The notes under the pieces were generated by a model. That model was not told where the DNA came from and ran no database searches. It saw nothing but the letters and a program-made list of their open reading frames with translations. Below are positions 1 through 10,972 of a stretch of 64,000 bases of DNA, in pieces. The stretch is from the NCBI RefSeq assembly GCF_023740735.1, contig NZ_JAMRXH010000020.1, positions 62,001-126,000 of the forward strand, given 5' to 3'. The first letter of the stretch is position 1. The number at the start of each line of letters is the position of its first letter. The DNA comes from Nocardia sp. CDC159 (GTDB lineage Bacteria; Actinomycetota; Actinomycetes; Mycobacteriales; Mycobacteriaceae). Position numbers and translations under genes: made by a program.

Positions 1-142
1 GCCGCTCGACCCATTCCGCGCGCACCGCCCGCCCCTTCCCCCCGGCCATCGACAGCGCGGTCAGCACCACCGCGTCCCCGGCCTGCTCCCCGACCAGCAA
101 CAGCTCACCGAGGGGGCTATCGATCGTGGTGTACACGCTCAT
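1..142 (-). CDS. ogt: Methylated-DNA-protein-cysteine methyltransferase, N-terminal part
   Basis: Only the first 47 residues are present; the gene runs off the left edge. The protein starts MSVYTTIDSPLGELLLVGE, which matches the opening of O6-alkylguanine-DNA alkyltransferases of the Ogt type, where a short beta-rich N-terminal domain precedes the PCHR active-site domain. That catalytic part is outside the window, so activity cannot be judged. The family removes alkyl groups from guanine O6 in a suicidal transfer to cysteine. The start is the ATG at 142. About 180 bases separate it from the gene upstream on the same strand, and a very long hairpin lies in that gap. Confidence 0.75.
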   Translation of the reverse strand, partial: MSVYTTIDSPLGELLLVGEQAGDAVVLTALSMAGGKGRAVRAEWVER

Positions 143-249
143 CACGAATCCTTCCGTCGCTCTCGTCGCGTTTCCACCACCCAATCTGCCCCACCCCCAC
201 CCGCACCACCGGCGGAAATCCGCCATCACGCTCGGGCCTGCCGAAGCCA

Positions 250-319
250 CGCACCCCTTCCCGCCCTTCGCACCCGTTCCGGGCGGCCGGAACGGGTGCG
301 AAGGGCGGGAAGGGGTGCG
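250..319 (-). terminator. 31-bp perfect stem hairpin (copy 1 of a repeat family)
   Basis: Bases 250-280 pair perfectly with 289-319 around the 8-base loop GGGCGGCC. The hairpin begins 8 bases past the stop codon of the gene at 327-746, so it probably ends that transcript and insulates ogt. The stem contains TTCGCACCCGTT. The same core and the same loop recur in the hairpin at 38103-38178, so this looks like one member of a dispersed palindromic repeat rather than a unique terminator. No U-tract follows on the minus strand. Confidence 0.8.
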
Positions 320-326
320 GCTGGGG

Positions 327-746
327 TCAGTCGCGGGAGTCCCGGCCCACCTGGAAGCGGTCGTGGTAGACGCGCTGGGCCTCGTCGATCACGCGGTCGG
401 CGATGCGCGCGACCGGTTGGACGTCGGTGACGATCGGCTCGTGATCGGGTCCGTGGCCGACCTCGCGCCCGGCGAGCAGCCAGCCGAACCGGCCGCGCTC
501 GACGGCGAGTTCGGCGTACTTGCACAGCCGCCGCGCCACCCAGTCGCGCGCCGGGCGCGGCCACCACGGTTCGGGGCCGAGCGTGGTGACCGACAGGCCG
601 GGCAGATCCACCTCGGCCTCGTAGTCGCGGCTGGGCCCGGCTTCGGCATCGGCCTCCGGTCCGTGCGAATACCGAAGGTAGAGCGGTTGTTCGGTGACGA
701 CCTCGGTCAATTCGTCCAATGTCTCGACGACGGGCAGATCACTCAT
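327..746 (-). CDS. Small conserved actinobacterial protein (DUF6098-like)
   Basis: The product has 139 residues and is soluble, acidic and rich in aromatic residues (EPWWPRPARDW, CKYAELAVERGRFGWLL). It resembles what I recall as DUF6098, a family of unknown function. I could not verify this by search. Its ATG at 746 overlaps the TGA of the preceding PLP enzyme gene (ATGA), so the two are translationally coupled and probably one transcript. No signal peptide, membrane segment or catalytic motif is visible. Function is unknown; the coupling suggests a role linked to the decarboxylase. Confidence 0.75.
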   Translation of the reverse strand: MSDLPVVETLDELTEVVTEQPLYLRYSHGPEADAEAGPSRDYEAEVDLPGLSVTTLGPEPWWPRPARDWVARRLCKYAELAVERGRFGWLLAGREVGHGPDHEPIVTDVQPVARIADRVIDEAQRVYHDRFQVGRDSRD

Positions 747-2197
747 CGCGCCACGACTCGCAGGGTGTTCAGCTTCGGATCGGCGGGGTCGGGCACATTG
801 AGCCCGGCCTCGAGACCCGTTCTCAGATAATCGATTACGGCCCGATCGATCAGCTCGCCGGGCACGATCACCGGGATGCCGGGCGGATACGGCGTCACCT
901 GTTCGGCGGCGATGCGCCCCGGCGCCTGCTCGATCGGCACCGCCTCGCACGGGCCGAAGAACGCCTCGCGCGGCAGCATCACGGTCTCGAGTTCCAGATC
1001 GCGTGGCGAGGGCAGCGCGATCTCGTGCGGCGCAGGCTCTTTCAGCTGGGTTCGCCAGGCGATGAGCGCGTCGACCAAGGCATCCACCGTGGACTTGTCG
1101 TCGGCCATCGACAGCGTGGCCAGGGTGCGCCGATGGTCGCTGTGCCCCATATCGATGTGCCGGTGCTCGCGCAGCCAGTCCGCGACTTCGTAACCCGATG
1201 CGCCGGTGGCGGATACATCCATCAGCACCTGCAGCCGGTCCAGATCGTGGGAGGCCTCCACACCGAGCAGCTGATCTTCCATCACCTCGATGCCGGGTAT
1301 GCGCGAGAGCGCCGTGCGTGCGTGCCGCGCGGTTTCCAGTGCGGCGCTGAGCAATTCGGCGCCGTGCTCGACCATCTGCCGCCGCCAGCCGTCGATCGCG
1401 GCGTACAGCAGCACATTCGGACTCGTCGTCATGAGCAGATCCGCGCACAGCTTCAACTTGCCGCGGTCCACCAGATCGCCCTGCACGTGGAACACCGACC
1501 CCTGTTCGAATCCGGCGCCCATCTTGTGCACGCTCACCACGCAGACATCCGCGCCCGCGTCCATCGCCCAGGTCGGCAGGTCGGAGTGGAACGGCAGATG
1601 CGCGCCCCACGCCTCGTCCACGATGAGCGGCTTCCCGCGCTCATGACAGATCTCGGCGATGGCCTCGATATCGGCGCAGGTGCCGTACGGACTCGGGCTC
1701 ACGATCAGCGCACCCGCCGCATCGGGATGACGCTCCCAGGCCTCGCGCACCTGCTGCGGCGAGGGCGGATGGGAGAAGTGCCGCTCGGCGTCCCAGCGCG
1801 GTGGCACCCAGTGCGGCTGGACGCCGGAGAAGATGAGCCCGGCGGTTACCGATTTGTGGCTGTCGCGGCCGAGAATCAGCCCGCCGTCGTGCCCGGCCAC
1901 GGCCATCATGGCCGCCTTCACCGACAGCGAGCTGCCGCAGGTGGAGAAGAAGGCCATCTCCGCGCCGACCGCATCGGCCATCAACTCCTCGGCGTCACCG
2001 AGGTAGTTGCCGCGCGCCAGCCGGTCGTCCAGGCCCGGACCGGCGAGAACGTCTACTGCCAGCGCGCCCCCGAGCACGTCGAGTACGCGCGGATCCGCAC
2101 CGCGACCCTGCCGGTGCCCGGGCGGGGTGAACCCGTACCGCCCGAGGCGCTGGTAGTCGGCCAGTGCTTCCAGTACCGGTGCACGTGAATGGTCCAC
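743..2197 (-). CDS. Orn/Lys/Arg decarboxylase-family PLP enzyme
   Basis: The product has 484 residues with the fold-type I layout of bacterial ornithine/lysine/arginine decarboxylases. There is an N-terminal PGHRQG segment near residue 26 and a substrate-side SxxSG-like glycine/serine stretch near 87. The cofactor Asp is D194 (VDEAWGAH), and the Schiff-base lysine is K225 in SVHKMGAG. A C-terminal domain with the proline-rich motif TPYPPGIPV follows. The family decarboxylates basic amino acids to diamines; substrate cannot be assigned. The GTG at 2197 was chosen because the family homology starts there; sequence further upstream reads as low-complexity Arg/Cys. No clear ribosome site is seen. 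It forms an operon with the DUF6098-like gene through a 4-base overlap. Confidence 0.85.
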   Translation of the reverse strand: MDHSRAPVLEALADYQRLGRYGFTPPGHRQGRGADPRVLDVLGGALAVDVLAGPGLDDRLARGNYLGDAEELMADAVGAEMAFFSTCGSSLSVKAAMMAVAGHDGGLILGRDSHKSVTAGLIFSGVQPHWVPPRWDAERHFSHPPSPQQVREAWERHPDAAGALIVSPSPYGTCADIEAIAEICHERGKPLIVDEAWGAHLPFHSDLPTWAMDAGADVCVVSVHKMGAGFEQGSVFHVQGDLVDRGKLKLCADLLMTTSPNVLLYAAIDGWRRQMVEHGAELLSAALETARHARTALSRIPGIEVMEDQLLGVEASHDLDRLQVLMDVSATGASGYEVADWLREHRHIDMGHSDHRRTLATLSMADDKSTVDALVDALIAWRTQLKEPAPHEIALPSPRDLELETVMLPREAFFGPCEAVPIEQAPGRIAAEQVTPYPPGIPVIVPGELIDRAVIDYLRTGLEAGLNVPDPADPKLNTLRVVAR

Positions 2198-2246
2198 ACA
2201 GCGCGCGTACCCCGAATCGCGCTCAGCACACCTCCGGCATCCGAAA

Positions 2247-3707
2247 TCAGACGCGCTCGAGCACCGCCGCGCGCCGCACCGGCCGCAGCGTCCGGTCCAG
2301 ATTGGTGCGCAGGGCGGTGGCGGAGTCGAGCAGATAGTTCTGCCGGACCTTCCACGGGTGACGCCCGCCCTGGCGCGGGAAGTCACCGATCGAACGCTGG
2401 ATATAACCGGAGGCCAGATCCAGCAGCGGCCGCTCGTCGAGGCGGCCCTCGGGTTGCGGGGCCACGGCCGGATAGCCGCGGCGGTCCAGGTGGGCGAGCA
2501 CCTTGCAGACCAGTCGCGAGGTCAGATCGGCGCGCAGCGTCCAGGAGGCGTTGGTGTAGCCGATGCAGATCGCGAAGTTGGGCACCCCGGACAGCATCGT
2601 GCCCTGCCAGACGAAGCGCTCGGACAACTTGACCGGCTCGCCGTCCACCGTGAGCGAAATGCCGCCGAAGGCAAGCAGTTTCAGTCCGGTCGCGGAGACG
2701 ACGATATCGGCGGGCAGCACCCGGCCGGACCGCAGCCGGATCCCCTCCGGCACGAAGGTGTCGATGTGATCGGTGACCACCTCGGCCTTCCCCTTGCGCA
2801 TCGCCTTGAAGAAGTCGGCGTCCGGCACGGCGCACAGCCGCTGATCCCACGGGTTGTAGTCGGGGGTGAAGTGCTCGGCGACCAGCGCCTCGTCCTTCAG
2901 GATGCGGGTGGTGAGCCCGGTCAGCAGCCTGCGGGCGGCCTCGGGGCGACGGCGGCAGTACTGGTAGAAACCGACGCTGAACAGGATGTTCTTGGTGCGG
3001 ATCACCCGATGCGCGAGCGCGGGCGGCAGCAGTTCCCGGATGCGATCGGCGTATTTGTCCCGGCCGGGGACCGCCGAGATCCAGGTGGGGCTGCGCTGCA
3101 GCATGGTCACCCGCTCGGCATCGGCGGCCATGGCCGGAACCAGGGTGACCGCGGTCGCGCCACTGCCGATCACCACGACCCGCTTGCCCGCGTAGTCCAG
3201 ATCCTCCGGCCAGAACTGCGGATGCACCATCCGGCCCGAAAACGATTCCACCCCGGGAAATTCCGGTGCGTGCCCCTGGTCGTAGTCGTAGTAGCCGGTG
3301 CAGCTGTACAGGAATCCGCAGGTGAGGGTGCGCCGCTCACCGCCCTGGTCGACGGTCAGCGTCCAGCACGCGTCGGCGCTGGACCACTCGGCGCCGATCA
3401 CCTTGGCGCCGAACCGGATGCGCTTGTCGATCCCGTGTTCGGCGGCCGTCTCGGTGATATAGCGCAGAATCGAGGGCCCATCGGCGATGGATTTGGCGTC
3501 ACGCCACGGCTGAAACGGATAGCCGAGGGTGAACATATCGGAGTCGGAACGAATTCCGGGGTAGCGGAACAGATCCCACGTGCCGCCGATCGAATCGCGG
3601 GCCTCCAGGACGGCATAGCTCTTGCCGGGCAACTCCGTCTGCAACCGGTAGGCGGCGCCGATTCCGGACAGTCCGGCGCCCACGATGACGACGTCGAGAT
3701 GTTCCAT
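2247..3707 (-). CDS. EthA-like FAD-containing Baeyer-Villiger monooxygenase
   Basis: The product has 486 residues and reads closely along the whole length of mycobacterial EthA (about 489). The FAD site GAGLSG is at 10-15, the Baeyer-Villiger fingerprint FSGRMVHPQFW at 156-166, and the NADPH site GSGATA at 181-186. EthA-type enzymes oxidise ketones and activate thioamide prodrugs such as ethionamide using NADPH and O2. It is soluble. The neighbour facing it is an AraC-type activator rather than the TetR repressor EthR that faces ethA in M. tuberculosis, so control differs. Whether this protein activates ethionamide is not shown by sequence. Confidence 0.88.
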   Translation of the reverse strand: MEHLDVVIVGAGLSGIGAAYRLQTELPGKSYAVLEARDSIGGTWDLFRYPGIRSDSDMFTLGYPFQPWRDAKSIADGPSILRYITETAAEHGIDKRIRFGAKVIGAEWSSADACWTLTVDQGGERRTLTCGFLYSCTGYYDYDQGHAPEFPGVESFSGRMVHPQFWPEDLDYAGKRVVVIGSGATAVTLVPAMAADAERVTMLQRSPTWISAVPGRDKYADRIRELLPPALAHRVIRTKNILFSVGFYQYCRRRPEAARRLLTGLTTRILKDEALVAEHFTPDYNPWDQRLCAVPDADFFKAMRKGKAEVVTDHIDTFVPEGIRLRSGRVLPADIVVSATGLKLLAFGGISLTVDGEPVKLSERFVWQGTMLSGVPNFAICIGYTNASWTLRADLTSRLVCKVLAHLDRRGYPAVAPQPEGRLDERPLLDLASGYIQRSIGDFPRQGGRHPWKVRQNYLLDSATALRTNLDRTLRPVRRAAVLERV

Positions 3708-3777
3708 GGCTTCCAGTGTGCTGGGTCACCCTCGGCGCTTCTTGACTTCACGCGACAAGTATTTGACTCTGGACGAC

Positions 3778-4788
3778 ATGTCGGTGATTCGCTCGGCCGG
3801 GCTGCGGGGCTTTCGGGCCGCCGTGGCCGAACTGGGCGGCAATGCCGACGAATTCGCCGCGCTGGCCGGGCTCCCGGCCGCGGCGCTGGACGCCGACGAT
3901 CTGCTGGTCTCCGATCAGGCCGTGGCCACCGTGCTGGAGATCGCGGCCGATCGGCTGGGGTGCCCGGATCTGGGCCTGCGCATCGGGGCCCGGCAGGACC
4001 TCGGCATGCTGGGGCCGCTGGCGCTGGCCATCCGCACCTCGCCCACCCTGGCCGACGCACTGGAGTGCACCTCCCGCTACCTGTTCGTCCACGCCCGATC
4101 GCTGAGCCTGACCCTGGAACCCGATCCGGACGGCGATCCCCGATTGATCGCGCTGCACTACGGCGTGCCGCCGCCCCCGCCGGTGCAGGGCACCGATCTG
4201 GGCCTGGCGTTCCTGCACCGGGCGATTCAGCGCCTGGTGGACGGCCCGTACGCGCTGCGTTCGGTGGATCTGCCCTACCGGCCGCCCGCGCCCGCGGAGG
4301 TGTACGAGGAATTCTTCGGCGCCCCGGTGCGTTTCGAGCGCCCGGGCGCACTGCTGCGGGTGCCGCGCACGCTCGCCGCGCACACGCTGGCGGGCGGGGA
4401 CGAGACGCTGCGGCGGCTGGCGATGGCATTCCTCGCCGAGCAGTCCGCGGACGCGGGCGCGTCCATCGTGCCCCGGGTCAGCGCCGCGGTGCGCCAGCTG
4501 CTCGGCACCACCGCTCCCGAAATCGCCGCCGTGGCAAGGCTGCTCGCACTGCACCCGCGCACCCTGCAGCGCCGGTTGGCCGCGGCGGGCACCTCGTTCG
4601 CGGGGATCCTGGACGAGGTACGTCGCAGCGAGGCCCGCCGCTACCTCACCTCGACCGACCTGCCGATGAGCCAGGTCGCCTCGCTCATCGGCCTGTCCGA
4701 GCAGTCCACCTTCACCCGATGCTGCCGCCGCTGGTGGGGCGTCACACCGTCGACCGTGCGACGCGATCCGAGTCGCGTCCGGACCTGA
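3778..4788 (+). CDS. AraC-family transcriptional regulator (Arabinose_bd type)
   Basis: The product has 336 residues. The N-terminal part (about 1-200) resembles the ligand-sensing domain of the OruR/ArgR-like AraC group (GFRAAVAELGGNADEF; MLGPLALAIRTSPTLADAL). The C-terminal 90 residues hold the double HTH (LLALHPRTLQRRL, then MSQVASLIGLSEQSTFTR). The ATG at 3778 was preferred to an upstream in-frame ATG at 3685 because the family homology begins there and the earlier start would lie inside the opposing gene. It is divergent from the EthA-like gene with 70 bases between them, so it probably controls that gene. Its last 47 bases overlap the end of the opposing gene at 4742-5776. Confidence 0.85.
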   Translation: MSVIRSAGLRGFRAAVAELGGNADEFAALAGLPAAALDADDLLVSDQAVATVLEIAADRLGCPDLGLRIGARQDLGMLGPLALAIRTSPTLADALECTSRYLFVHARSLSLTLEPDPDGDPRLIALHYGVPPPPPVQGTDLGLAFLHRAIQRLVDGPYALRSVDLPYRPPAPAEVYEEFFGAPVRFERPGALLRVPRTLAAHTLAGGDETLRRLAMAFLAEQSADAGASIVPRVSAAVRQLLGTTAPEIAAVARLLALHPRTLQRRLAAAGTSFAGILDEVRRSEARRYLTSTDLPMSQVASLIGLSEQSTFTRCCRRWWGVTPSTVRRDPSRVRT

Positions 4789-5776
4789 TCCCGGCCAGCG
4801 CGGCGAAGGCCGCCTTCGGCTCCTGCCGTCCGACCGCGACATCCAGCACCTTCATCAGACCCGGGCTCGCCAGATCCAAGTCCTCGCGCGGGGCGTCGCG
4901 ATGCGGCAGGTCGTAGCGGGCGAAGCAGTACCAGAACGCGGTGTCGACGCCCGTGGCGTCGAAGATGGCGAGCAGTTCGGTCAGATGGGCGGCCTGTGCG
5001 GCCTCGTCCCGCTCGTAGTCGGCGTCCAGGCGCACCGGGTCCGCATCCCATTCGACGACATCGAAGCCGCGCGGTCCGCGATCGGCCGCACCGCGGTAGG
5101 TGGCGCAGCCGAATTCGGTGATGGCCACCGGCTTTCCCTGCTTCGCCCCCTGTGCGACGAAGGCCGCGATCTGGTCCCGGTAGTTCGACGCCAGCTCCGG
5201 GGATCGGTATCCGGCGTCAGTGGCGAGGATGTCGAACGGAGTCCAGTCGACCTGTTCGTGGGGCAGGCACGCATAGGTCACCCTGCCGCCGAAGTGACTG
5301 CGCACCAGTTCGGCGGCGCGGTTTAGAAAGTCGTTGAGGCGCTGTGGGATTCGCTCCCGAATCGGCGCACCGTCCGGTCCGAACAGCCGCGCGGCGCGCT
5401 CGGGAAGCGTCGCACCGGGCACGTAGCCGAGCAGGAACAGGCTCAGCTCCGCGCCCACCGCCAGCACCACCTCCGCACCCCGAATCCGCAGCGCCTCCGC
5501 ATGTTTCGCGCAGTCGGCGAGCAACTCGAGCAGCTGCTCCTCGGTGATCTCGTTCACGAACGGGCACAGCCACACCTCCAGGCCCGCCTCCGCCGCCAGC
5601 GAGGCGGCCAGTTTCAGCCGGTCGACATGGCCACCGGTGATCCGGACCGCGTCGCAGCGCAGCTCGTTCGCGATGATCTCCAGCTCCCGGCGCACGATCT
5701 CGGGCCGGAACGGCTCATGGGTGCTGGTGCCCTGGTTGATGTAGCCGGTGTCGTAACAAACGCCGATCGCTCGCAT
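4742..5776 (-). CDS. Putative TIM-barrel (glycoside-hydrolase-like) protein of unknown function
   Basis: The product has 344 residues, starts MRAIGVCYDTGYINQG and is soluble with no signal peptide. The spacing of strand-like segments (AVRITGGHV, GLEVWLCPF, PVAITEFGCATYRG, TAFWYCFARYD) resembles a clan A glycoside-hydrolase barrel. Glu in ITEFG would be the candidate nucleophile and another acid is less clear. I have seen similar actinobacterial proteins labelled abortive infection protein, but nothing here supports that role. It faces the TetR gene at 5859, and a perfect palindrome at 5796-5816 lies 20 bases upstream of its start, so it is the likely target of that regulator. The function is not established. 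Confidence 0.7.
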   Translation of the reverse strand: MRAIGVCYDTGYINQGTSTHEPFRPEIVRRELEIIANELRCDAVRITGGHVDRLKLAASLAAEAGLEVWLCPFVNEITEEQLLELLADCAKHAEALRIRGAEVVLAVGAELSLFLLGYVPGATLPERAARLFGPDGAPIRERIPQRLNDFLNRAAELVRSHFGGRVTYACLPHEQVDWTPFDILATDAGYRSPELASNYRDQIAAFVAQGAKQGKPVAITEFGCATYRGAADRGPRGFDVVEWDADPVRLDADYERDEAAQAAHLTELLAIFDATGVDTAFWYCFARYDLPHRDAPREDLDLASPGLMKVLDVAVGRQEPKAAFAALAGIRSGRDSDRVARSTV

Positions 5777-5795
5777 CGGCCGCCTCCTTCGTCCT

Positions 5796-5816
5796 TAAGG
5801 TACCTCCCGTACCTTA
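5796..5816. promoter_or_regulatory. Operator 1: TAAGGTAC-N5-GTACCTTA palindrome
   Basis: A perfect 8+8 inverted repeat with a 5-base spacer lies in the 82-base gap between the TIM-barrel gene (-) and the TetR gene (+). A second copy with the same spacing is at 5851-5869. TetR proteins bind such palindromes as dimers, so this is the probable operator for the adjacent regulator. Confidence 0.75.
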
Positions 5817-5850
5817 TGGACGACGATAAACGAACCGGAACGGTACCCAC

Positions 5851-5869
5851 AAGGTACGATGAGTACCCT
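5851..5869. promoter_or_regulatory. Operator 2: AAGGTAC-N5-GTACCCT over the tetR start
   Basis: This repeats operator 1 with one mismatch and identical 5-base spacing, 55 bases away centre to centre. It covers the first possible start codon of the TetR gene (ATG 5859). A bound repressor here would shut its own gene, while operator 1 would cover the divergent gene. Confidence 0.7.
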
Positions 5870-6464
5870 GATGAGCGAGACGAGAAGGCCGCGGCGACGC
5901 GGCGCGATCCTGGAACAGGCCATCCTGCGCGCGGCGGTGGACGAACTGCTCGCCTCCGGCTACCCGGGCATGACCATGGACGGCGTGGCCCGCCGCGCGG
6001 GGACCAACAAGAACGCCATCTATCGTCGCTGGCCCAGCCGCGCTGCCCTGGGTGTGGCCGCCTACCGCCAGCTGACCAGCACCGAGCTGCGCATCCCGGA
6101 TACCGGTGCGCTGCGCACGGACGCCCTGGAGTTGTTGCGGCGGGCCAACTCCCACCTGGCCTCACCGCTCGGCGAGATCCTGCGCGGACTGCTGGCACAC
6201 GCCGCCGACGATCCCGAACTGCTCGATCGCCTCCGGGACCGGTCCGGCGATGCGGAAATCCGGCCCTGGCTGACGATCCTGGAGCGCGCGGTCGGCCGCG
6301 GCGAGGTCGCCGCGGCCGCGGTGCGTCCGCGCGTCGCCGCCGTGCCGATTGCCCTGCTGCGCAACGAATTCGCGAGCCACGGCGTCACCAGCGTGCGCGA
6401 GGAGGTGCTCGTCGAGATCATCGACGCCGTCTACCTGCCCCTGCTGCGCGGCTACGGTTCGTGA
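5859..6464 (+). CDS. TetR-family transcriptional regulator
   Basis: The product has 201 residues. The N-terminal HTH (about 14-60) reads ILEQAILRAAVDELL then YPGMTMDGVARRAGTNKNAIYRRW, the usual TetR DNA-binding region. The C-terminal ligand domain is not assignable to a specific inducer class. The start could be ATG 5859 (weak AAGG four bases before it) or ATG 5871, which would leave operator 2 outside the coding sequence. It is divergent from the TIM-barrel-like gene and flanked by two copies of its likely operator, pointing to autorepression plus control of that one gene. Confidence 0.85.
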   Translation: MSTLMSETRRPRRRGAILEQAILRAAVDELLASGYPGMTMDGVARRAGTNKNAIYRRWPSRAALGVAAYRQLTSTELRIPDTGALRTDALELLRRANSHLASPLGEILRGLLAHAADDPELLDRLRDRSGDAEIRPWLTILERAVGRGEVAAAAVRPRVAAVPIALLRNEFASHGVTSVREEVLVEIIDAVYLPLLRGYGS

Positions 6465-6480
6465 ATCGGCGAGCGGCGCG

Positions 6481-9015
<2,535 letters not shown>

Positions 9016-9210
9016 GGACACCACCTCGTCTGGTCTGCGTCGCTGCTGCGGCGCGCTGGCAGGTTCAGGTTGTGGGGCTCGCGGACACGCTGGTTTGCAC
9101 GCTACCCCCTGGGGCATCCGGGCGGCGTGAGCGAGTCGAAGATCGCGGTTTTCCGCAGTTGATCTTCCACCGGTGCCACACTCGAAAGTGATTGGGCTCG
9201 AGGAGGATCT

Positions 9211-10956
9211 GTGACCACAGCACCATCTCGCGGGGCCGCCGAGATCGACGCCGTCCGGCCGTTCCCTCGGCGGGTCGCCCCCAAGGGTTCCCGTATCTGG
9301 GACATCGTCACCACTACCGACCCCAAGCTGCTGGGGATCATGTACATCGTCTCGGCGACGGCGTTCTTCTTGATCGGCGGGTTGATGGCGTTGCTGATGC
9401 GCGCCGAGCTGGCGCGACCGGGGCTGCAGTTCCTCTCGCCCGAGCAGTACAACCAGCTGTTCACCATGCACGGCACGATCATGCTGCTGTTCTACGCGAC
9501 GCCGATCGTGTTCGGCTTCGCCAACTGCATCCTGCCGTTGCAGATCGGCGCGCCCGATGTGGCGTTTCCGCGGTTGAACGCGCTCAGCTACTGGCTGTAT
9601 CTGTTCGGCGCGACCATGGCCACCGCGGGGTTCATCACCCCGAACGGCGCGGCGGACTTCGGGTGGACCGCCTACACCCCGCTGAGCCTGTCCGAACACG
9701 CGCCCGGTGTCGGCGCGGATCTGTGGATCATGGGCCTGGCGGTGTCGGGTCTGGGCACCATTCTCGGCGGGGTCAACATGATCACCACGGTGATCTGCCT
9801 GCGCTGTCCGGGCATGACCATGTTCCGGCTGCCGATCTTCACCTGGAACATCCTGGTGACCAGCGTGCTGGTGCTGCTCGCGTTCCCGATCCTCACCGCG
9901 GCGCTGATGGCCCTGGCCTACGACCGGCATCTCGGCGGGCACATCTACGATCCGGCCACCGGCGGGGCCATTCTGTGGCAGCACCTGTTCTGGTTCTTCG
10001 GCCACCCCGAGGTCTACATCGTCGCGCTGCCGTTCTTCGGCATCATCACCGAGATCATTCCGGTGTTCAGTCGCAAGCCCGTATTCGGTTACACCGCACT
10101 GGTTTACGCCACCCTTGCCATCGGCGGGCTGTCGGTGGCGGTGTGGGCGCACCACATGTTCGCCACCGGAGCCGTGCTGCTGCCCTTCTTCGCCATCATG
10201 ACGTTCCTGATCGCCGTGCCCACCGGGGTGAAGTTCTTCAACTGGATCGGCACCATGTGGCGCGGCACCCTCACCTTCGAAACGCCCATGCTGTGGGCCA
10301 TCGGATTCATCGTGACCTTCCTGTTCGGTGGGCTGTCCGGCATCATCCTGGCCAGTCCGCCGCTGGACTTCCACGTCACCGACTCGTATTTCGTTGTGGC
10401 GCATTTCCATTACGTGCTGTTCGGTACCATCGTGTTCGCCACCTTCGGCGGGATCTACTTCTGGTTCCCGAAGATGACCGGGCGCTTCCTGGACGAGCGG
10501 CTGGGCCGAATCCACTTCTGGAGTACGTTCTTCGGCTTCCACCTGACCTTCCTGGTGCAGCACTGGGTGGGCGCGGAGGGTATGCCGCGCCGCTATGCCG
10601 ACTACCGTTTCGAGGACGGCTTCACGGCGTTGAACATGATCTCCACCATCGGCTCGTTCGTGCTGGGACTGTCGATGATCACGTTCGTGTGGAACGTCTT
10701 CAAGAGCTACCGGTACGGGCAGGTGGTCGCCGTGGACGATCCGTGGGGCTACGGGAATTCGCTGGAATGGGCCACCAGCTGTCCGCCGCCGCGGCACAAC
10801 TTCTACGAACTGCCCCGGATCCGTTCCGAGCGACCGGCTTTCGAATTGCACTATCCGCATATGGTGCATCGGATGCGCGCCGAATCGTCGGTGGGCTGGG
10901 GCGGGTCGGCGCATACCCGCACCAGCGAACCGCTGGCGAAGGAGGCCCCGCAGTAG
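9211..10956 (+). CDS. ctaD: Cytochrome c oxidase subunit I (aa3 type)
   Basis: The product has 581 residues and twelve membrane segments. It is the catalytic haem-copper subunit that reduces O2 to water and pumps protons in the inner membrane. Visible ligands are the haem a His in TMHGTIM, the CuB His-Tyr crosslink region GHPEVY, the pair WAHHM, and the haem a3/a histidines in AHFHYV. The start is GTG 9211, with AGGAGG at 9201-9206. It has the C-terminal extension usual in actinobacteria. Subunits II and III are not nearby, as is normal in this order. It is divergent from the Clp gene across a 195-base gap. Confidence 0.96.
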   Translation: MTTAPSRGAAEIDAVRPFPRRVAPKGSRIWDIVTTTDPKLLGIMYIVSATAFFLIGGLMALLMRAELARPGLQFLSPEQYNQLFTMHGTIMLLFYATPIVFGFANCILPLQIGAPDVAFPRLNALSYWLYLFGATMATAGFITPNGAADFGWTAYTPLSLSEHAPGVGADLWIMGLAVSGLGTILGGVNMITTVICLRCPGMTMFRLPIFTWNILVTSVLVLLAFPILTAALMALAYDRHLGGHIYDPATGGAILWQHLFWFFGHPEVYIVALPFFGIITEIIPVFSRKPVFGYTALVYATLAIGGLSVAVWAHHMFATGAVLLPFFAIMTFLIAVPTGVKFFNWIGTMWRGTLTFETPMLWAIGFIVTFLFGGLSGIILASPPLDFHVTDSYFVVAHFHYVLFGTIVFATFGGIYFWFPKMTGRFLDERLGRIHFWSTFFGFHLTFLVQHWVGAEGMPRRYADYRFEDGFTALNMISTIGSFVLGLSMITFVWNVFKSYRYGQVVAVDDPWGYGNSLEWATSCPPPRHNFYELPRIRSERPAFELHYPHMVHRMRAESSVGWGGSAHTRTSEPLAKEAPQ

Positions 10957-10972
10957 CCGGTATCGTCGCGGT

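Noticed and set aside
2358..4916. 852-codon plus-strand open frame
   Set aside because: It mirrors the EthA-like gene and reads as low-complexity Gly/Arg/His; high GC keeps the antisense frame open.
9016..9210. HAIR or CIRCE heat-shock element before the Clp gene
   Set aside because: No CTTGAGT-N7-ACTCAAG or CIRCE-type dyad is present; CACTCGAAAGTG near 9179 is too imperfect.
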